DNA of 63,124 nucleotides from DATDPM01 sp041498815 (GTDB taxonomy: Bacteria; Pseudomonadota; Alphaproteobacteria; DATDPM01), in assembly GCA_041498815.1 (NCBI GenBank), contig JBGQJC010000009.1:1-63124 (forward strand), in the 5' to 3' direction. The position numbers were made by a program, and so were the translations under genes. Shown in pieces: positions 32,330 to 41,723 of the stretch (its first letter is position 1; the number at the start of each line of letters is the position of its first letter). The notes under the pieces were generated by a model, which worked only from the letters and a program-made list of their open reading frames with translations, did not search any database and had not been told where the DNA came from.

Positions 32330-34552
32330 CTAAAACCGATTCGTCTTCGGGAAGCCGGTTGGGGGCAGGCGGCCGGCCTGGGCACGCTTGCCGCGCCAGG
32401 CGCGAAGATCGGTTTCGGTCCGGGTGCGCTCGCCGATCGACCAAGTCAAGCCGTCCGAAAGCTTGAAGGTCTTCACGTCGGAAAGCCCGCCGTCCTTGTA
32501 TTTCTGCAGGATCACGCCGCGCCCGCGCGCCATAACGGGAAGCTCCGCGAGCGGGAAGATTATGAGCTTGCGGTTTTCGCCCACGGCCGCGACGTGATCG
32601 CCGTCAACAACGGCACACGCCACCGCGGCCGTGCCTTCGGCCAGGTTCAAAACCTGCTTGCCGGTCCGGGTTTGCGCGACGACATCGTCTTCGGCGACCA
32701 CGAACCCGCGCCCGTCGCGGGCCGCCACCACCAATTTCCGGCCCGGCTGGTGCACGAAGAGGGCGACGATCTCCCGATCGTTGGGAAGATCGATCATGAG
32801 GCGCACGGGCTCGCCGTGGCCACGCGCCCCGGGCAGCTTGTCCACGCCCAGCGTATAAAACCGGCCGTCGGTGCCGAACAGAACCAGCTTGTCGGTGGAC
32901 CACGCCGGTAAGACAAAGCGCGCCGCGTCGCCCTCCTTGTAACGGATATCGGCATCGGGCCCGAGATGGCCCTTGGCGGTGCGGATCCAGCCCTTTTCCG
33001 AACAGACGACCGTGACGGGCTCGCGGATGGTTACGGCCTCAACCGGAATCTCGATTGCTTCCGGCGGCTTGCCGATATGGGTGCGGCGCCGTCCCAACCC
33101 GCCCGGGCCGCCGAATTGCTTTTTCATGGCGGCGATTTCGTCGGCGATGACGCGCCAGCGGCGCTTGGAATCCTTCAAGAGACCGCGGAGCTGTTTCTGC
33201 TCGCCCGATAGCGCTTCGTGTTCCTTGCGCACGGCGATTTCATCGAGCTTGCGGAGCGCCCGCAGGCGCATGTCGAGGATCGCCTCGGTCTGGCGCTCGG
33301 TGAGCCGGAAGCGCTTCATCAACACGGGCTTGGGGTCGTCTTCCCGGCGGATGATGCGGATCACTTCGTCGAGATGGGCATAGACCGCGATATAGCCCGC
33401 CAAGACCTCGAGGCGCAGCGCGATTTTTTCCAGCCTATGGCGGGTGCGGCGCAGCAGCACCTCGTGGCGGTGGTCGAGGAAGCTTTGCAGCACCTCGCGC
33501 AGCGCCATGACGCGCGGCGTCCCGGCGGCATCGAGCACGTTCATGTTGAGCGGCACGCGGACCTCGAGCTCGGTCTGGCGGAACAAGGTTTCCATCAACA
33601 GCCCGGCCTCGACGCCGCGGCTTTTGGGTTCCAGCACGAGGCGCAAATCCGCCGCCGATTCGTCGCGGACGTCGTCGAGAAGCGCCAGTTTCTTTTCCTC
33701 GAGCAATTGGGCGATGCGCTCGATGAGGCGCGACTTCTGCACCTGGTACGGGATTTCGGTGACCACGATCCGGTACTGGCCGTGGCCGAGGTTTTCGGCC
33801 ATCCAGCGCGCGCGCAGGCGGAAACTTCCGCGGCCCTTGGCGTAGGATTCGAGGATGCTCTCGCGGGGCTCCACCAGCTCGCCGCCGGTCGGGAAATCGG
33901 GCCCGGGCATGAATTCGACCAGTTTGGCCACGGTGGCGCGCGGGAACTTGATGAGGTGGAGGAGCGCCGCGCAGATCTCGCCCGCGTTATGGGGCGGGAT
34001 GCTGGTCGCCATGCCGACCGCAATTCCCGAGGCGCCGTTGGCGAGCAGATTGGGGAAGGCCGCCGGCAGGACGACCGGCTCGTGGCCCTCGCCGTCGTAG
34101 GTGTCGCGGAAATCGACGGCGTCTTCGTCGATCCCCTCGAGCAGAGCTTGGGCGACCGCGGTTAGCCTGGCCTCGGTGTAGCGCATGGCGGCGGCGTTAT
34201 CGCCGTCGATGCTGCCGAAATTCCCCTGCCCGTCCACCAGCGGATAACGCTGGGCGAATTCCTGGGCGAGGCGCACCAGGGCGTCATAGACCGCAACGTC
34301 GCCGTGGGGATGATATTTGCCGATCACGTCGCCCACGACCCGCGCGCATTTCTTGAAGCCCGAGCCGGGGTCGAGATGGAGCTCGCGCATGGCGAAGAGA
34401 AGGCGGCGGTGGACGGGTTTCAGCCCGTCGCGCACGTCGGGGAGCGAGCGCGACATGATGGTGGAGAGGGCGTAGGAGAGATAGCGCTCGGACAGCGCGT
34501 CGGCGAACGCGGTGTTGCGGATTTCCGCCGTTGCTTGAGCCGGTTTTTTCAT
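32330..34552 (-). CDS. parC: DNA topoisomerase IV subunit A
   Basis: ParC with ParE decatenates chromosomes after replication. YLSYALSTIMSRSLPDVRDG is the N-terminal landmark, DGQGNFGSIDGDNAAAMRYT carries the catalytic tyrosine, and VVLPAAFPNLLANGASGIAV follows. The C-terminal domain is shorter than in gyrase A. At 740 residues the length suits ParC. Its start overlaps the recO stop by ATGA. Confidence 0.96.
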   Translation of the reverse strand: MKKPAQATAEIRNTAFADALSERYLSYALSTIMSRSLPDVRDGLKPVHRRLLFAMRELHLDPGSGFKKCARVVGDVIGKYHPHGDVAVYDALVRLAQEFAQRYPLVDGQGNFGSIDGDNAAAMRYTEARLTAVAQALLEGIDEDAVDFRDTYDGEGHEPVVLPAAFPNLLANGASGIAVGMATSIPPHNAGEICAALLHLIKFPRATVAKLVEFMPGPDFPTGGELVEPRESILESYAKGRGSFRLRARWMAENLGHGQYRIVVTEIPYQVQKSRLIERIAQLLEEKKLALLDDVRDESAADLRLVLEPKSRGVEAGLLMETLFRQTELEVRVPLNMNVLDAAGTPRVMALREVLQSFLDHRHEVLLRRTRHRLEKIALRLEVLAGYIAVYAHLDEVIRIIRREDDPKPVLMKRFRLTERQTEAILDMRLRALRKLDEIAVRKEHEALSGEQKQLRGLLKDSKRRWRVIADEIAAMKKQFGGPGGLGRRRTHIGKPPEAIEIPVEAVTIREPVTVVCSEKGWIRTAKGHLGPDADIRYKEGDAARFVLPAWSTDKLVLFGTDGRFYTLGVDKLPGARGHGEPVRLMIDLPNDREIVALFVHQPGRKLVVAARDGRGFVVAEDDVVAQTRTGKQVLNLAEGTAAVACAVVDGDHVAAVGENRKLIIFPLAELPVMARGRGVILQKYKDGGLSDVKTFKLSDGLTWSIGERTRTETDLRAWRGKRAQAGRLPPTGFPKTNRF

Positions 34553-35307
34553 TCCACGTCTTTCGCGGGCAACACATTATCGCAAGCCCCGATCCGGTCA
34601 ATGAGGCGGGTGCGCGCGGCCGGAATCGTCTTGCCGTGGGGGGCGAAGACATGGCGCTCGAGGAAATATCCGGTGAGCGCAAGTGCCGCCGCCACTTCCG
34701 AAGGTGACGCGGGAGCGGCATCCGGCTTGGCGAGGAAGGCGGGAAGCGCCAGAAGCTTGTCGCGATAAGGCTCGCCGGCTTCCATCGAAACCGCGCGGCC
34801 GGTTTTCGGCGACACATAGGCCAAAGATTCGGTGGCACCCGTGGCGGCGCAATGGGAGAGGTCGAGGCCGAAGCCGAGATCCGTCAAAAGATCGAGCTCG
34901 AAGCGGGCATAGGCGGCTTGCCAAGCGCCGGTCTCGCCGGTTTCGAGCGCGGCCAGCAGCGCGCTCAGCGCCAGATAGACCTTGTCGTGGCGTTCGCGCT
35001 CGGGCAGGGCGGAATCGGTCAGGGCGCAGGCGGCGGTGAGTGCTGCCAGGCGCGGCGGATCATCGAGCAGGCTGGCGGCGTGGCTGTGCAGCAATTCGCC
35101 GGTGAAATTGCCGAGATGCTCGTCGAGGCGGGCGCGCCAGCGCAGCTGGACCAGATTGCCCGGCTCGTAGGTCCCGCCCTGGCGCTTGAATGCGCCCCGC
35201 ACCAGCCCGGCATGGCGGCCGTGGGACGGGGTGAGGGCGACCACAATCGCGGAAGATTCGCCGTGGCGGCGGGCCGAAAGCACGATGCCCCGGTCGGTCC
35301 ATTCCAT
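34549..35307 (-). CDS. recO: DNA repair protein RecO
   Basis: RecO helps RecR load RecA on single-stranded gaps. MEWTDRGIVLSARRHGESSA is the OB-fold start, HAGLVRGAFKRQGGTYEPGN and LVQLRWRARLDEHLGNF follow, and the C-terminal helical part includes ALPAFLAKPDAAP and LTGYFLERHVFAPHGK. 252 residues. It lies 37 bases after era and overlaps parC. Confidence 0.94.
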   Translation of the reverse strand: MEWTDRGIVLSARRHGESSAIVVALTPSHGRHAGLVRGAFKRQGGTYEPGNLVQLRWRARLDEHLGNFTGELLHSHAASLLDDPPRLAALTAACALTDSALPERERHDKVYLALSALLAALETGETGAWQAAYARFELDLLTDLGFGLDLSHCAATGATESLAYVSPKTGRAVSMEAGEPYRDKLLALPAFLAKPDAAPASPSEVAAALALTGYFLERHVFAPHGKTIPAARTRLIDRIGACDNVLPAKDVE

Positions 35308-35344
35308 GAATCAGCGGCCGGCGGCGCGGCGTGGCGAGGCCGGG

Positions 35345-36247
35345 CTAGGCATCGAAATCGAGTCCGAGCGCCTTGTAGTGCTCGGGTTTTTCCGACCAGT
35401 CGCGGACCTTGACGTGCAGGAAGAGATGCACGGGATGGCCGAACATGCGCTCGAGCTCGGCGCGCGCCGCCTGTCCGATCGCCTTGATGCGGGCGCCCCC
35501 CTTCCCCAGCACGATCGGCTTCTGGCTGTCGCGCGCGACATAGATGACTTGATCGATCCGGGCGCTGCCGTCGTCGAACGGGGTCCAATTCTCGGTCTCG
35601 ACGGCCGCGGCATAGGGGAGCTCCTGGCGGAGCTGAAGGAACACTTGCTCGCGCGTGACCTCCGCCGCGAGTGCCATCTGCGGCATGTCCGACAACTGGT
35701 CTTCGGGATAATGCCAGGGGCCCTCGGGAACGCGCGCGCTTAAAAATTCCATCAAATCGGCGACGCCGTCGCCGGTTTCGGCGGAGATCATGAAAATGTC
35801 GGTGAAGACGCCGGTGCGGTCGAGCGCGGCAGCTAAGCCCAGGAGCGCCTCGCGCTTCACGAGATCGATCTTGTTCAAGGCCAGCACCGCTTTCACGCCT
35901 TGGTCTTTCAGGCCCGCGACGATGGCCTGCGTGTCGGAGCCTACCCCGCGCGAGGAATCGACGAGCACGACGACGATGTCCGCGGACCTGGCGCCGTTCC
36001 AGGCCGCCGCCACCATGGCGCGGTCGAAGCGCTTGCGCGGGGCGAAGACGCCCGGCGTGTCGATGAACAGGAGCTGGGCGTTGCCGTTCATGGCGATGCC
36101 GAGAACCCGGCTGCGGGTGGTCTGGGGCTTGGGCGTCACGATCGAGATCTTGGCCCCCACCAGCCGGTTGAGGAGCGTCGATTTCCCGGCGTTCGGGGCG
36201 CCCATGAGCGCCACGAAGCCGCAACGCCTCTGGGCCTCAGCGGTCAT
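35345..36247 (-). CDS. era: GTPase Era
   Basis: Era is an essential GTPase that binds 16S rRNA during 30S assembly. G1 is GAPNAGKSTLLN, G3 DTPGVF, G4 LNKIDLV, G5 MISAETGDGV. The C-terminal KH domain has QKPIVLGKGGARIKAIGQAA and ends VKVRDWSEKPEHYKALGLD. ATG 36247 gives 300 residues; a longer frame upstream lies wholly within rnc and is rejected. It overlaps rnc by 11 bases. Confidence 0.96.
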   Translation of the reverse strand: MTAEAQRRCGFVALMGAPNAGKSTLLNRLVGAKISIVTPKPQTTRSRVLGIAMNGNAQLLFIDTPGVFAPRKRFDRAMVAAAWNGARSADIVVVLVDSSRGVGSDTQAIVAGLKDQGVKAVLALNKIDLVKREALLGLAAALDRTGVFTDIFMISAETGDGVADLMEFLSARVPEGPWHYPEDQLSDMPQMALAAEVTREQVFLQLRQELPYAAAVETENWTPFDDGSARIDQVIYVARDSQKPIVLGKGGARIKAIGQAARAELERMFGHPVHLFLHVKVRDWSEKPEHYKALGLDFDA

Positions 36248-36923
36248 GGGACGCCGCCAGCCGGCGCAATAATTCCGCGGCCGCCGCCCGTTCCGCGGCG
36301 CGTTTGGAAGGACCGCTCGCCGACGCCGGCGCAAATCCTTCGACCGCGACCTCGATGCAAAATACCGGCTCGTGCGACGGGCCCGATACGCCCACGGTGC
36401 GATAGGCGGGGAGCGGCTTTTTCATGGCCTGGGCCCATTCCTGGAGCGCGGTCTTGGCATCCTGCGGCGGCTCGATGTCGGCCTCGATCGGCCCCGCCCA
36501 TTGGGCGGCGACGAAGCGACGGGCCGCGGCAAAACCGCCGTCGAGGTACAAAGCGCCGATGACCGCTTCGCAGGAATCGGCGAGCGTCGCCGGATTCTCG
36601 CGCCCGCCTGAATCCTCTTCGCTTTTCGCCAGCGCCAGGAACCGCCCGAGATCGAGGCTCCGGGCCACGGCGGCAAGCGTATCGCGGTTGACGAGGGCGG
36701 CAAAGCGCCGGGCCAGATCGCCCTCGGGCTCCTGCGGAAAGCGGGCGAGAAGAAGGTCCGCCACCACCAATCCCAGCACCCGGTCGCCCAAGAACTCGAG
36801 CCGCTCGTAGGACGGCGGGGAAGCGCTGGTGTGAGTCAGGGCCTCGTGCAGCAGGGCGTCATTCGCGAATTCATGCCCGAGCGCCGCGGCGAGTTCGTGA
36901 TGGGGGCGATCGGCGGGGGTCAC
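36237..36923 (-). CDS. rnc: Ribonuclease III
   Basis: RNase III cuts double-stranded RNA, including rRNA precursors. The signature is YERLEFLGDRVLGLVVADLL, the second acidic site LADSCEAVIGALYLDGG, and a C-terminal double-stranded RNA-binding domain begins near KTALQEWAQAMKKPLPAY. I chose the GTG at 36923, which overlaps the lepB stop by GTGA and gives 228 residues; the frame opens further to 36986 inside lepB. Confidence 0.94.
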   Translation of the reverse strand: MTPADRPHHELAAALGHEFANDALLHEALTHTSASPPSYERLEFLGDRVLGLVVADLLLARFPQEPEGDLARRFAALVNRDTLAAVARSLDLGRFLALAKSEEDSGGRENPATLADSCEAVIGALYLDGGFAAARRFVAAQWAGPIEADIEPPQDAKTALQEWAQAMKKPLPAYRTVGVSGPSHEPVFCIEVAVEGFAPASASGPSKRAAERAAAAELLRRLAASHDR

Positions 36924-37660
36924 GGCTCGAGCGCGCGGAAGAGACGCGGATAGCGCAGCGCCACCGGCCACTTCCAGACCTCCCAACCCGAGGCGTTGTG
37001 GAGCGATAAGAACAGAAACTCCGCGCGCCCGACCAGGTTTTCGTCGGGTACGAAGCCGACCTGCGTCAAGACGCGGCTATCCAATGAGTTATCCCGGTTA
37101 TCGCCCATCACGAAATAATGCGCCTCGGGGACGGTGTAGACCCCGGTGTTGTCGAGCGTTCCGTTCGGGGTCGCCTCGATGACACGATAGCTGCGGCCGT
37201 TCGGCAGCGTCTCGATAAATTGGACGATACCGCGGGAGCCGGGCGGGGCGTCTTCGGGCATGTAGTCCTCGATCTGGCGGCGCGGCACCGCCTGATCGTT
37301 GAGGTAGAGAGTTCCGTCGCGAACCTGGATGCGGTCGCCGGGCAGGCCGATGACCCGCTTGATGTAATCGGTCTTGTTGTCGCGCGGCAGCTTGAAGACC
37401 GCGACATCGCCGCGCTCGGGCGGGTGCGCGAAGATGCGGCCCGGAATCAGCGGCAGGCCGAGCGGCAGCGAATACCGGCTGTAGCCATAGGCGTATTTCG
37501 ACACGAACAGATAGTCGCCGACGAGCAAGGTCGGAATCATGGAGCCGGACGGGATATTGAACGGCTCGTAGCCAAAGCTGCGCACGAGCAGGGCGATGCC
37601 GATGGCATAGAGGACGACTCGGACCGATTCCGCCGTACCCCCGGGTTTACGTTTCCGCAT
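36920..37660 (-). CDS. lepB: Signal peptidase I
   Basis: LepB removes signal peptides from exported proteins at the outer face of the inner membrane. One N-terminal membrane segment (VRVVLYAIGIALLVRSFGYE), the catalytic serine in FNIPSGSMIPTLLVGDYLF, and the lysine in TDYIKRVIGLPGDRI. GDNRDNSLDSR is also conserved. 246 residues, typical of alphaproteobacteria. It is translationally coupled to rnc. Confidence 0.96.
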   Translation of the reverse strand: MRKRKPGGTAESVRVVLYAIGIALLVRSFGYEPFNIPSGSMIPTLLVGDYLFVSKYAYGYSRYSLPLGLPLIPGRIFAHPPERGDVAVFKLPRDNKTDYIKRVIGLPGDRIQVRDGTLYLNDQAVPRRQIEDYMPEDAPPGSRGIVQFIETLPNGRSYRVIEATPNGTLDNTGVYTVPEAHYFVMGDNRDNSLDSRVLTQVGFVPDENLVGRAEFLFLSLHNASGWEVWKWPVALRYPRLFRALEP

Positions 37661-37708
37661 TAAACAATCCCTTTAAATAATTGGAAACCAACCAAAACGA
37701 CGAACCCG

Positions 37709-38125
37709 TTAGCCGCGATCGCCCGCCCCCAAGGCTACCGCCGAGATGACGACGATCGCCTGGGCGATCCGCTCGTCGTCGCTGAGGCTGAGATCGATCT
37801 TCGCCGCCATGCCGGGCGGCGTGATCTCGGCCAAGCGGCGCGCCGCCCCGCCGGTAAGATGAAGGGTTGGCTGGCCGGAGGGAAGATTAACGACGCCCAT
37901 GTCGCGCAAATAAACGCCGCGCCGGAAGCCGGTGCCGAGCGCCTTCGAGCACGCCTCTTTGGCGGCGAAGCGCTTGGCGTAGCTGGCTGCGCGGGCGCTG
38001 CGCTCTTCCGAGCGCCGGCGCTCGAGGTCGGTGAAGACCCGGTTCGTGAACCGGGCGCCGAACCGCGACAAGGTCTTCTCGATGCGCCGGATGTCGATGA
38101 TGTCGCTGCCCAAGCCGATGATCAT
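37709..38125 (-). CDS. acpS: Holo-[acyl-carrier-protein] synthase
   Basis: AcpS attaches 4'-phosphopantetheine from CoA to apo-ACP. GLGSDIIDIRRIEKTLSRFG holds the metal-binding aspartate, and RFAAKEACSKALGTGFRRGV the glutamate. 138 residues. It lies 12 bases after pdxJ, in the usual pdxJ-acpS-lepB order. Confidence 0.95.
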   Translation of the reverse strand: MIIGLGSDIIDIRRIEKTLSRFGARFTNRVFTDLERRRSEERSARAASYAKRFAAKEACSKALGTGFRRGVYLRDMGVVNLPSGQPTLHLTGGAARRLAEITPPGMAAKIDLSLSDDERIAQAIVVISAVALGAGDRG

Positions 38126-38137
38126 CGCCGATGCCCC

Positions 38138-38887
38138 TTACGCCCGCCGCGCCCGGACGGCGCGCCCCGATTCGATCGCCGCCACCATGCGGCGCACGGC
38201 CTCGGCAAGACCGGTGAACATCGCCTCGCTGACCAAAAAATGCCCGATATTAAGCTCGCAAATTTCGCGGATCGCCGCGACCTCGCGGGCGCGCTCATAG
38301 GTCAATCCGTGCCCGGCGTGGATTTCGAGCCCAAGGGCTTGGCCGAACGCCGCCGATTCGGCCAGCCGCCGGAACTCGTCCAGTTGCGCGGGACCCGCCG
38401 CTTCGCAGTAGCCGCCGGTATGAAACTCCACGGCCGGCGCGCCGATGTCGCGGGCCGCTTCCAGTTGGCTGCTGTCGGGGGCGATGAAGAGGGCGACCGC
38501 AATCCCGGCATCGCCGAGGCTTTTCACGAAGGGCGCGAGGCGGTCTTTCGCCCCCGCCGCATCCAGGCCGCCTTCGGTCGTCAGTTCCTGGCGGCGTTCC
38601 GGAACCAGACAGGCGGCGGGCGGGCGCAAGCGCAGCGCGATCGCGCGCATCTCTTCGGTTGCGGCCATCTCGAGATTGACGGGCAACGGGCCGTCGCGGA
38701 TCAGGCGCTCCACGTCGGCATCGCGGATGTGGCGGCGATCCTCGCGCAGATGGACCGTGATGCTGTCCGCGCCGCCGTCCGCGGCCGCGCGCGCCGCCAG
38801 CAAAAGATCGGGGTAAGCGGTGCCCCGGGCGTTTCGCAGCGTCGCGACATGATCGATGTTGACGCCAAGCCTGACCCGCCCGCTCAT
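38138..38887 (-). CDS. pdxJ: Pyridoxine 5'-phosphate synthase
   Basis: PdxJ forms pyridoxine 5'-phosphate from 1-deoxyxylulose 5-phosphate and an aminoacetone phosphate. It is a TIM barrel: VRLGVNIDHVATLRNARG, SITVHLREDRRHIRDAD, and EIHAGHGLTYERAREVAA. ATG 38887 (MSGRVRLG) gives 249 residues and overlaps the stop of the DUF2062 gene by ATGA; the longer open frame is not likely. Confidence 0.95.
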   Translation of the reverse strand: MSGRVRLGVNIDHVATLRNARGTAYPDLLLAARAAADGGADSITVHLREDRRHIRDADVERLIRDGPLPVNLEMAATEEMRAIALRLRPPAACLVPERRQELTTEGGLDAAGAKDRLAPFVKSLGDAGIAVALFIAPDSSQLEAARDIGAPAVEFHTGGYCEAAGPAQLDEFRRLAESAAFGQALGLEIHAGHGLTYERAREVAAIREICELNIGHFLVSEAMFTGLAEAVRRMVAAIESGRAVRARRA

Positions 38888-39447
38888 GGCGTCTCGACCC
38901 GCGCGTTGCCGTCCTTGGGCGCCGGGTTCGTGAAACGCTGGCGGCGCAGGTTCTGGGCGCGCTTGACCAGAAATTTGACGGGAAAGAAAGTGACGATCCA
39001 AGCGGCGAACGCGGTCGGGATGCTGCCTACGGTTATCGGCAACAACACATGCCCCGGGTGACGCAACAAATAATGCCAGGTAATTTCATCGGGAAGATTG
39101 CGGAGCGCGCCGCCGCCCAAAAGCCAGTGGCCGACGCTATAGCTCGACCATAGGAGGAACGGCAGCACCCAGGGATTACCGATCAGCGTGCCCAAGGCGG
39201 ACGCGATGATATTGCCGCGGATCAGCCACGCAATAAGGGCCGCCAGCACGAAATGGAAGCCGACGAACGGCGTGAAGGCAACGGCGACGCCGCAGGCGAG
39301 CCCGGCCGCGATGCTGTAGGACGTGTCGTTGATCCGCAGCATCCGGTACAGGAGATAGCGCCAAGCGCGCCTGTAGCCGGTGCGCGGCCATAGGTGCTCG
39401 CGCAGGCGCTGCATTCGCGGCAGCGGCTCGCGGCGCCGGAACATCAT
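38884..39447 (-). CDS. DUF2062 membrane protein
   Basis: A 187-residue protein with two or three membrane segments (AGLACGVAVAFTPFVGFHFV, LAALIAWLIRGNIIASALGT) and the DUF2062 pattern around GNPWVLPFLLW. Function is unknown. In alphaproteobacteria it is regularly found between rsh and pdxJ, as here. It ends in ATGA overlap with pdxJ, so it is translated together with it. Confidence 0.88.
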   Translation of the reverse strand: MMFRRREPLPRMQRLREHLWPRTGYRRAWRYLLYRMLRINDTSYSIAAGLACGVAVAFTPFVGFHFVLAALIAWLIRGNIIASALGTLIGNPWVLPFLLWSSYSVGHWLLGGGALRNLPDEITWHYLLRHPGHVLLPITVGSIPTAFAAWIVTFFPVKFLVKRAQNLRRQRFTNPAPKDGNARVETP

Positions 39448-39493
39448 GCGCGGCGGCCCTCGATTGCTCCTGCCTCGGGTTTGCGCACGTCCC

Positions 39494-41641
39494 TCAACCC
39501 CGCGCCCGTTCCACCGAATTGATCGCCGGCGTTGCGCGCAAGGCGGCGATGATGTTGGTGAGGTGCTTCACGTCCTTCACCTCGACGTCGATCATCATCT
39601 CGAAGAACTCGGGGGAGCGGTTGGTGATCTTGAGGTTGAGGATGTTGCCCATGTTCTTCCCGATCACGGTCGAAAGATTGCCCAGGCTTCCGGCCTCATT
39701 CGCCAGCACCACCGACAGGCGGCCGACGTGGGACTCGTCGGTGAGGGAGTCCATGTCCCAGGCGACGTCGATCCAGCGTTCCGGAGTTTCCGAGAAGTTT
39801 TCGAGGCTGTCGCAATCGATGGTGTGAATCGTGACCCCCTTGCCCGTGGTGACGATGCCGACGATGCGGTCGCCGGGCAGCGGGTGGCAGCAGCCGGCGT
39901 AATGAATCGCCATCCCGGGGATCAGGCCCTTGATCGGAATCGCGAATTCCTTGGAGGCCTTGCGCCTGTTGCGGGCCTGGGACAGCGGCACCACCTTGGA
40001 CGATTTTGCAATTCGCTTGTGGCCGGGAAAGACCGCGTGCAAGACCTCGGACCCGGTGTGACGGCCCTCGCCGACGATGGCGTACAGATCCTCGACCGTC
40101 TCGCTTTGGAATTTCTTGAGCACGGCCTGGAGCGCCTTTTCCGAGAAATCCAGGTTTTCCTGGCGGAAGGTCTTGTGCAGGATCGAGCGTCCAAGCTCGA
40201 CGTATTCCGCGCGCTGGCGCGTGCGCACGAAGCGGCGGATACGCGCCCGCGCCTTCCCCGTTACGACGAAGCGCTCCCAGGTCGGCGAAGGCGTTTGCGC
40301 CTTCGAGGTCATGATATCGACCTGGTCGCCGTTCGAAAGCTGGGTGCGCAGCGGCATGATGCGGCCGTTGATCTTGGATCCCACGCAGGTATCGCCGACC
40401 ACGGAATGGACGGCATAGGCGAAATCGACCGGGGTGGCGCCGCGCGGGAGCGCAATCAGATCGCCCTTGGGCGTGAAGCAGAAGACCTGATCGCTGAACA
40501 TCTCGAGCTTGGTGTGCTCGAGGAACTCCTCGGGCCCGGCGGCCTGATCGAGGATGTCGAGAAGCTCGCGGACCCACCGGTACTGACGGCCGTCGGTATT
40601 GTGCACGCCCTGCTTATACGACCAATGGGCGGCGACCCCCCGTTCCGCGATTTCATCCATCTCGCGGGTGCGAATCTGGATTTCGATGCGCTGCCGGAAC
40701 GGCCCGATGACGGCGGTATGGATCGAGCGGTAATTGTTCGGCTTCGGCGTGCTGATGTAGTCCTTGAAGCGGCCGGGCACGACCGGATAGCGGCTATGGA
40801 GGATGCCGAGCGCCTGATAGCAATGCTCGACGCTGTCGACCACCACGCGAAACGCCATGATATCGGACAATTGCTCGAAGGTGACGGCCTTGAATTCCAT
40901 CTTGTGCCAGATCGAATAGGGCCGCTTTTCACGCCCGACCACGGCCCCCGGGATTCCGCCATCGGCGAGCGCCTTCTTGAGCTCGACGAATATCTTTTCC
41001 ACGACATTGGCGCCGCGCTCGCGCAGGAAGCTGAGGCGCGCCAATACGGATTCGCGCGCATCCGGGTTAAGGACGGAAAACGCCAAATCCTCGAGCTCGT
41101 CCTTCGTCGCCTGCATGCCGATACGCTCGGCAAGCGGGGCGTAGATATCCATGGTCTCGCGGGCGATGCGGCGGCGCTTGTCGGGATCCTTGATGTATTG
41201 AATCGTGCGCATGTTGTGCAGCCGATCCGCGAGCTTGACCAGAAGCACGCGAATGTCTTCGGACATGGCCAGCAGAAGCTTGCGGAAGTTTTCCGCCTGC
41301 TGGGTCTGGTCGGATTGAAGCTCGATCTTCGAGAGCTTGGTGACGCCGTCCACCAGCCTCGCGATGTCCTTGCCGAACATTTTCTCGATGTCGGAAAGGG
41401 TTGCGACGGTGTCTTCGACCACGTCGTGCAACAAGGCGGTGATGATCGATTGGCAGTCGAGCTTCATTCCGGCCAGGATGCCGGCGACCTCGATGGAATG
41501 GGAGAAGTAGGGATCGCCCGAGGCCCTTTTTTGCGAGCCGTGGGCCTTCATGGCGAACACGTAGGCCCGGTTCAGGGCCTCTTCATCGGCACCGGGATCG
41601 TAAGTCTTGACGCGCTCGACGAGTTCGAACTGACGGATCAT
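39494..41641 (-). CDS. Bifunctional (p)ppGpp synthetase/hydrolase
   Basis: An RSH (RelA/SpoT homologue) of 715 residues that makes and degrades (p)ppGpp in the stringent response. The N-terminal HD hydrolase has HSIEVAGILAGMKLDCQSI and LLHDVVEDT, so hydrolysis is likely active. The synthetase has DYISTPKPNNYRSIHTAV with the usual RFKDY. TGS (VFCFTPKGDLIALPRGATPV) and a C-terminal ACT domain (SVVLANEAGSLGNLSTVIGK) follow. Single RSH genes next to rpoZ are standard in alphaproteobacteria. Confidence 0.95.
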   Translation of the reverse strand: MIRQFELVERVKTYDPGADEEALNRAYVFAMKAHGSQKRASGDPYFSHSIEVAGILAGMKLDCQSIITALLHDVVEDTVATLSDIEKMFGKDIARLVDGVTKLSKIELQSDQTQQAENFRKLLLAMSEDIRVLLVKLADRLHNMRTIQYIKDPDKRRRIARETMDIYAPLAERIGMQATKDELEDLAFSVLNPDARESVLARLSFLRERGANVVEKIFVELKKALADGGIPGAVVGREKRPYSIWHKMEFKAVTFEQLSDIMAFRVVVDSVEHCYQALGILHSRYPVVPGRFKDYISTPKPNNYRSIHTAVIGPFRQRIEIQIRTREMDEIAERGVAAHWSYKQGVHNTDGRQYRWVRELLDILDQAAGPEEFLEHTKLEMFSDQVFCFTPKGDLIALPRGATPVDFAYAVHSVVGDTCVGSKINGRIMPLRTQLSNGDQVDIMTSKAQTPSPTWERFVVTGKARARIRRFVRTRQRAEYVELGRSILHKTFRQENLDFSEKALQAVLKKFQSETVEDLYAIVGEGRHTGSEVLHAVFPGHKRIAKSSKVVPLSQARNRRKASKEFAIPIKGLIPGMAIHYAGCCHPLPGDRIVGIVTTGKGVTIHTIDCDSLENFSETPERWIDVAWDMDSLTDESHVGRLSVVLANEAGSLGNLSTVIGKNMGNILNLKITNRSPEFFEMMIDVEVKDVKHLTNIIAALRATPAINSVERARG

Positions 41642-41723
41642 GCCGCCTCACTGATTCGGGCGGCCGCACTGGCACCTCCGCCCGGCGCGGCCGGGACTTC
41701 CGCGCCGCGGCGCTCCGCCGGAA

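Noticed and set aside
36248..36334. Longer N-terminus for Era
   Set aside because: The added residues (Arg-rich) lie in rnc; Era homologues begin right before GAPNAGKS.
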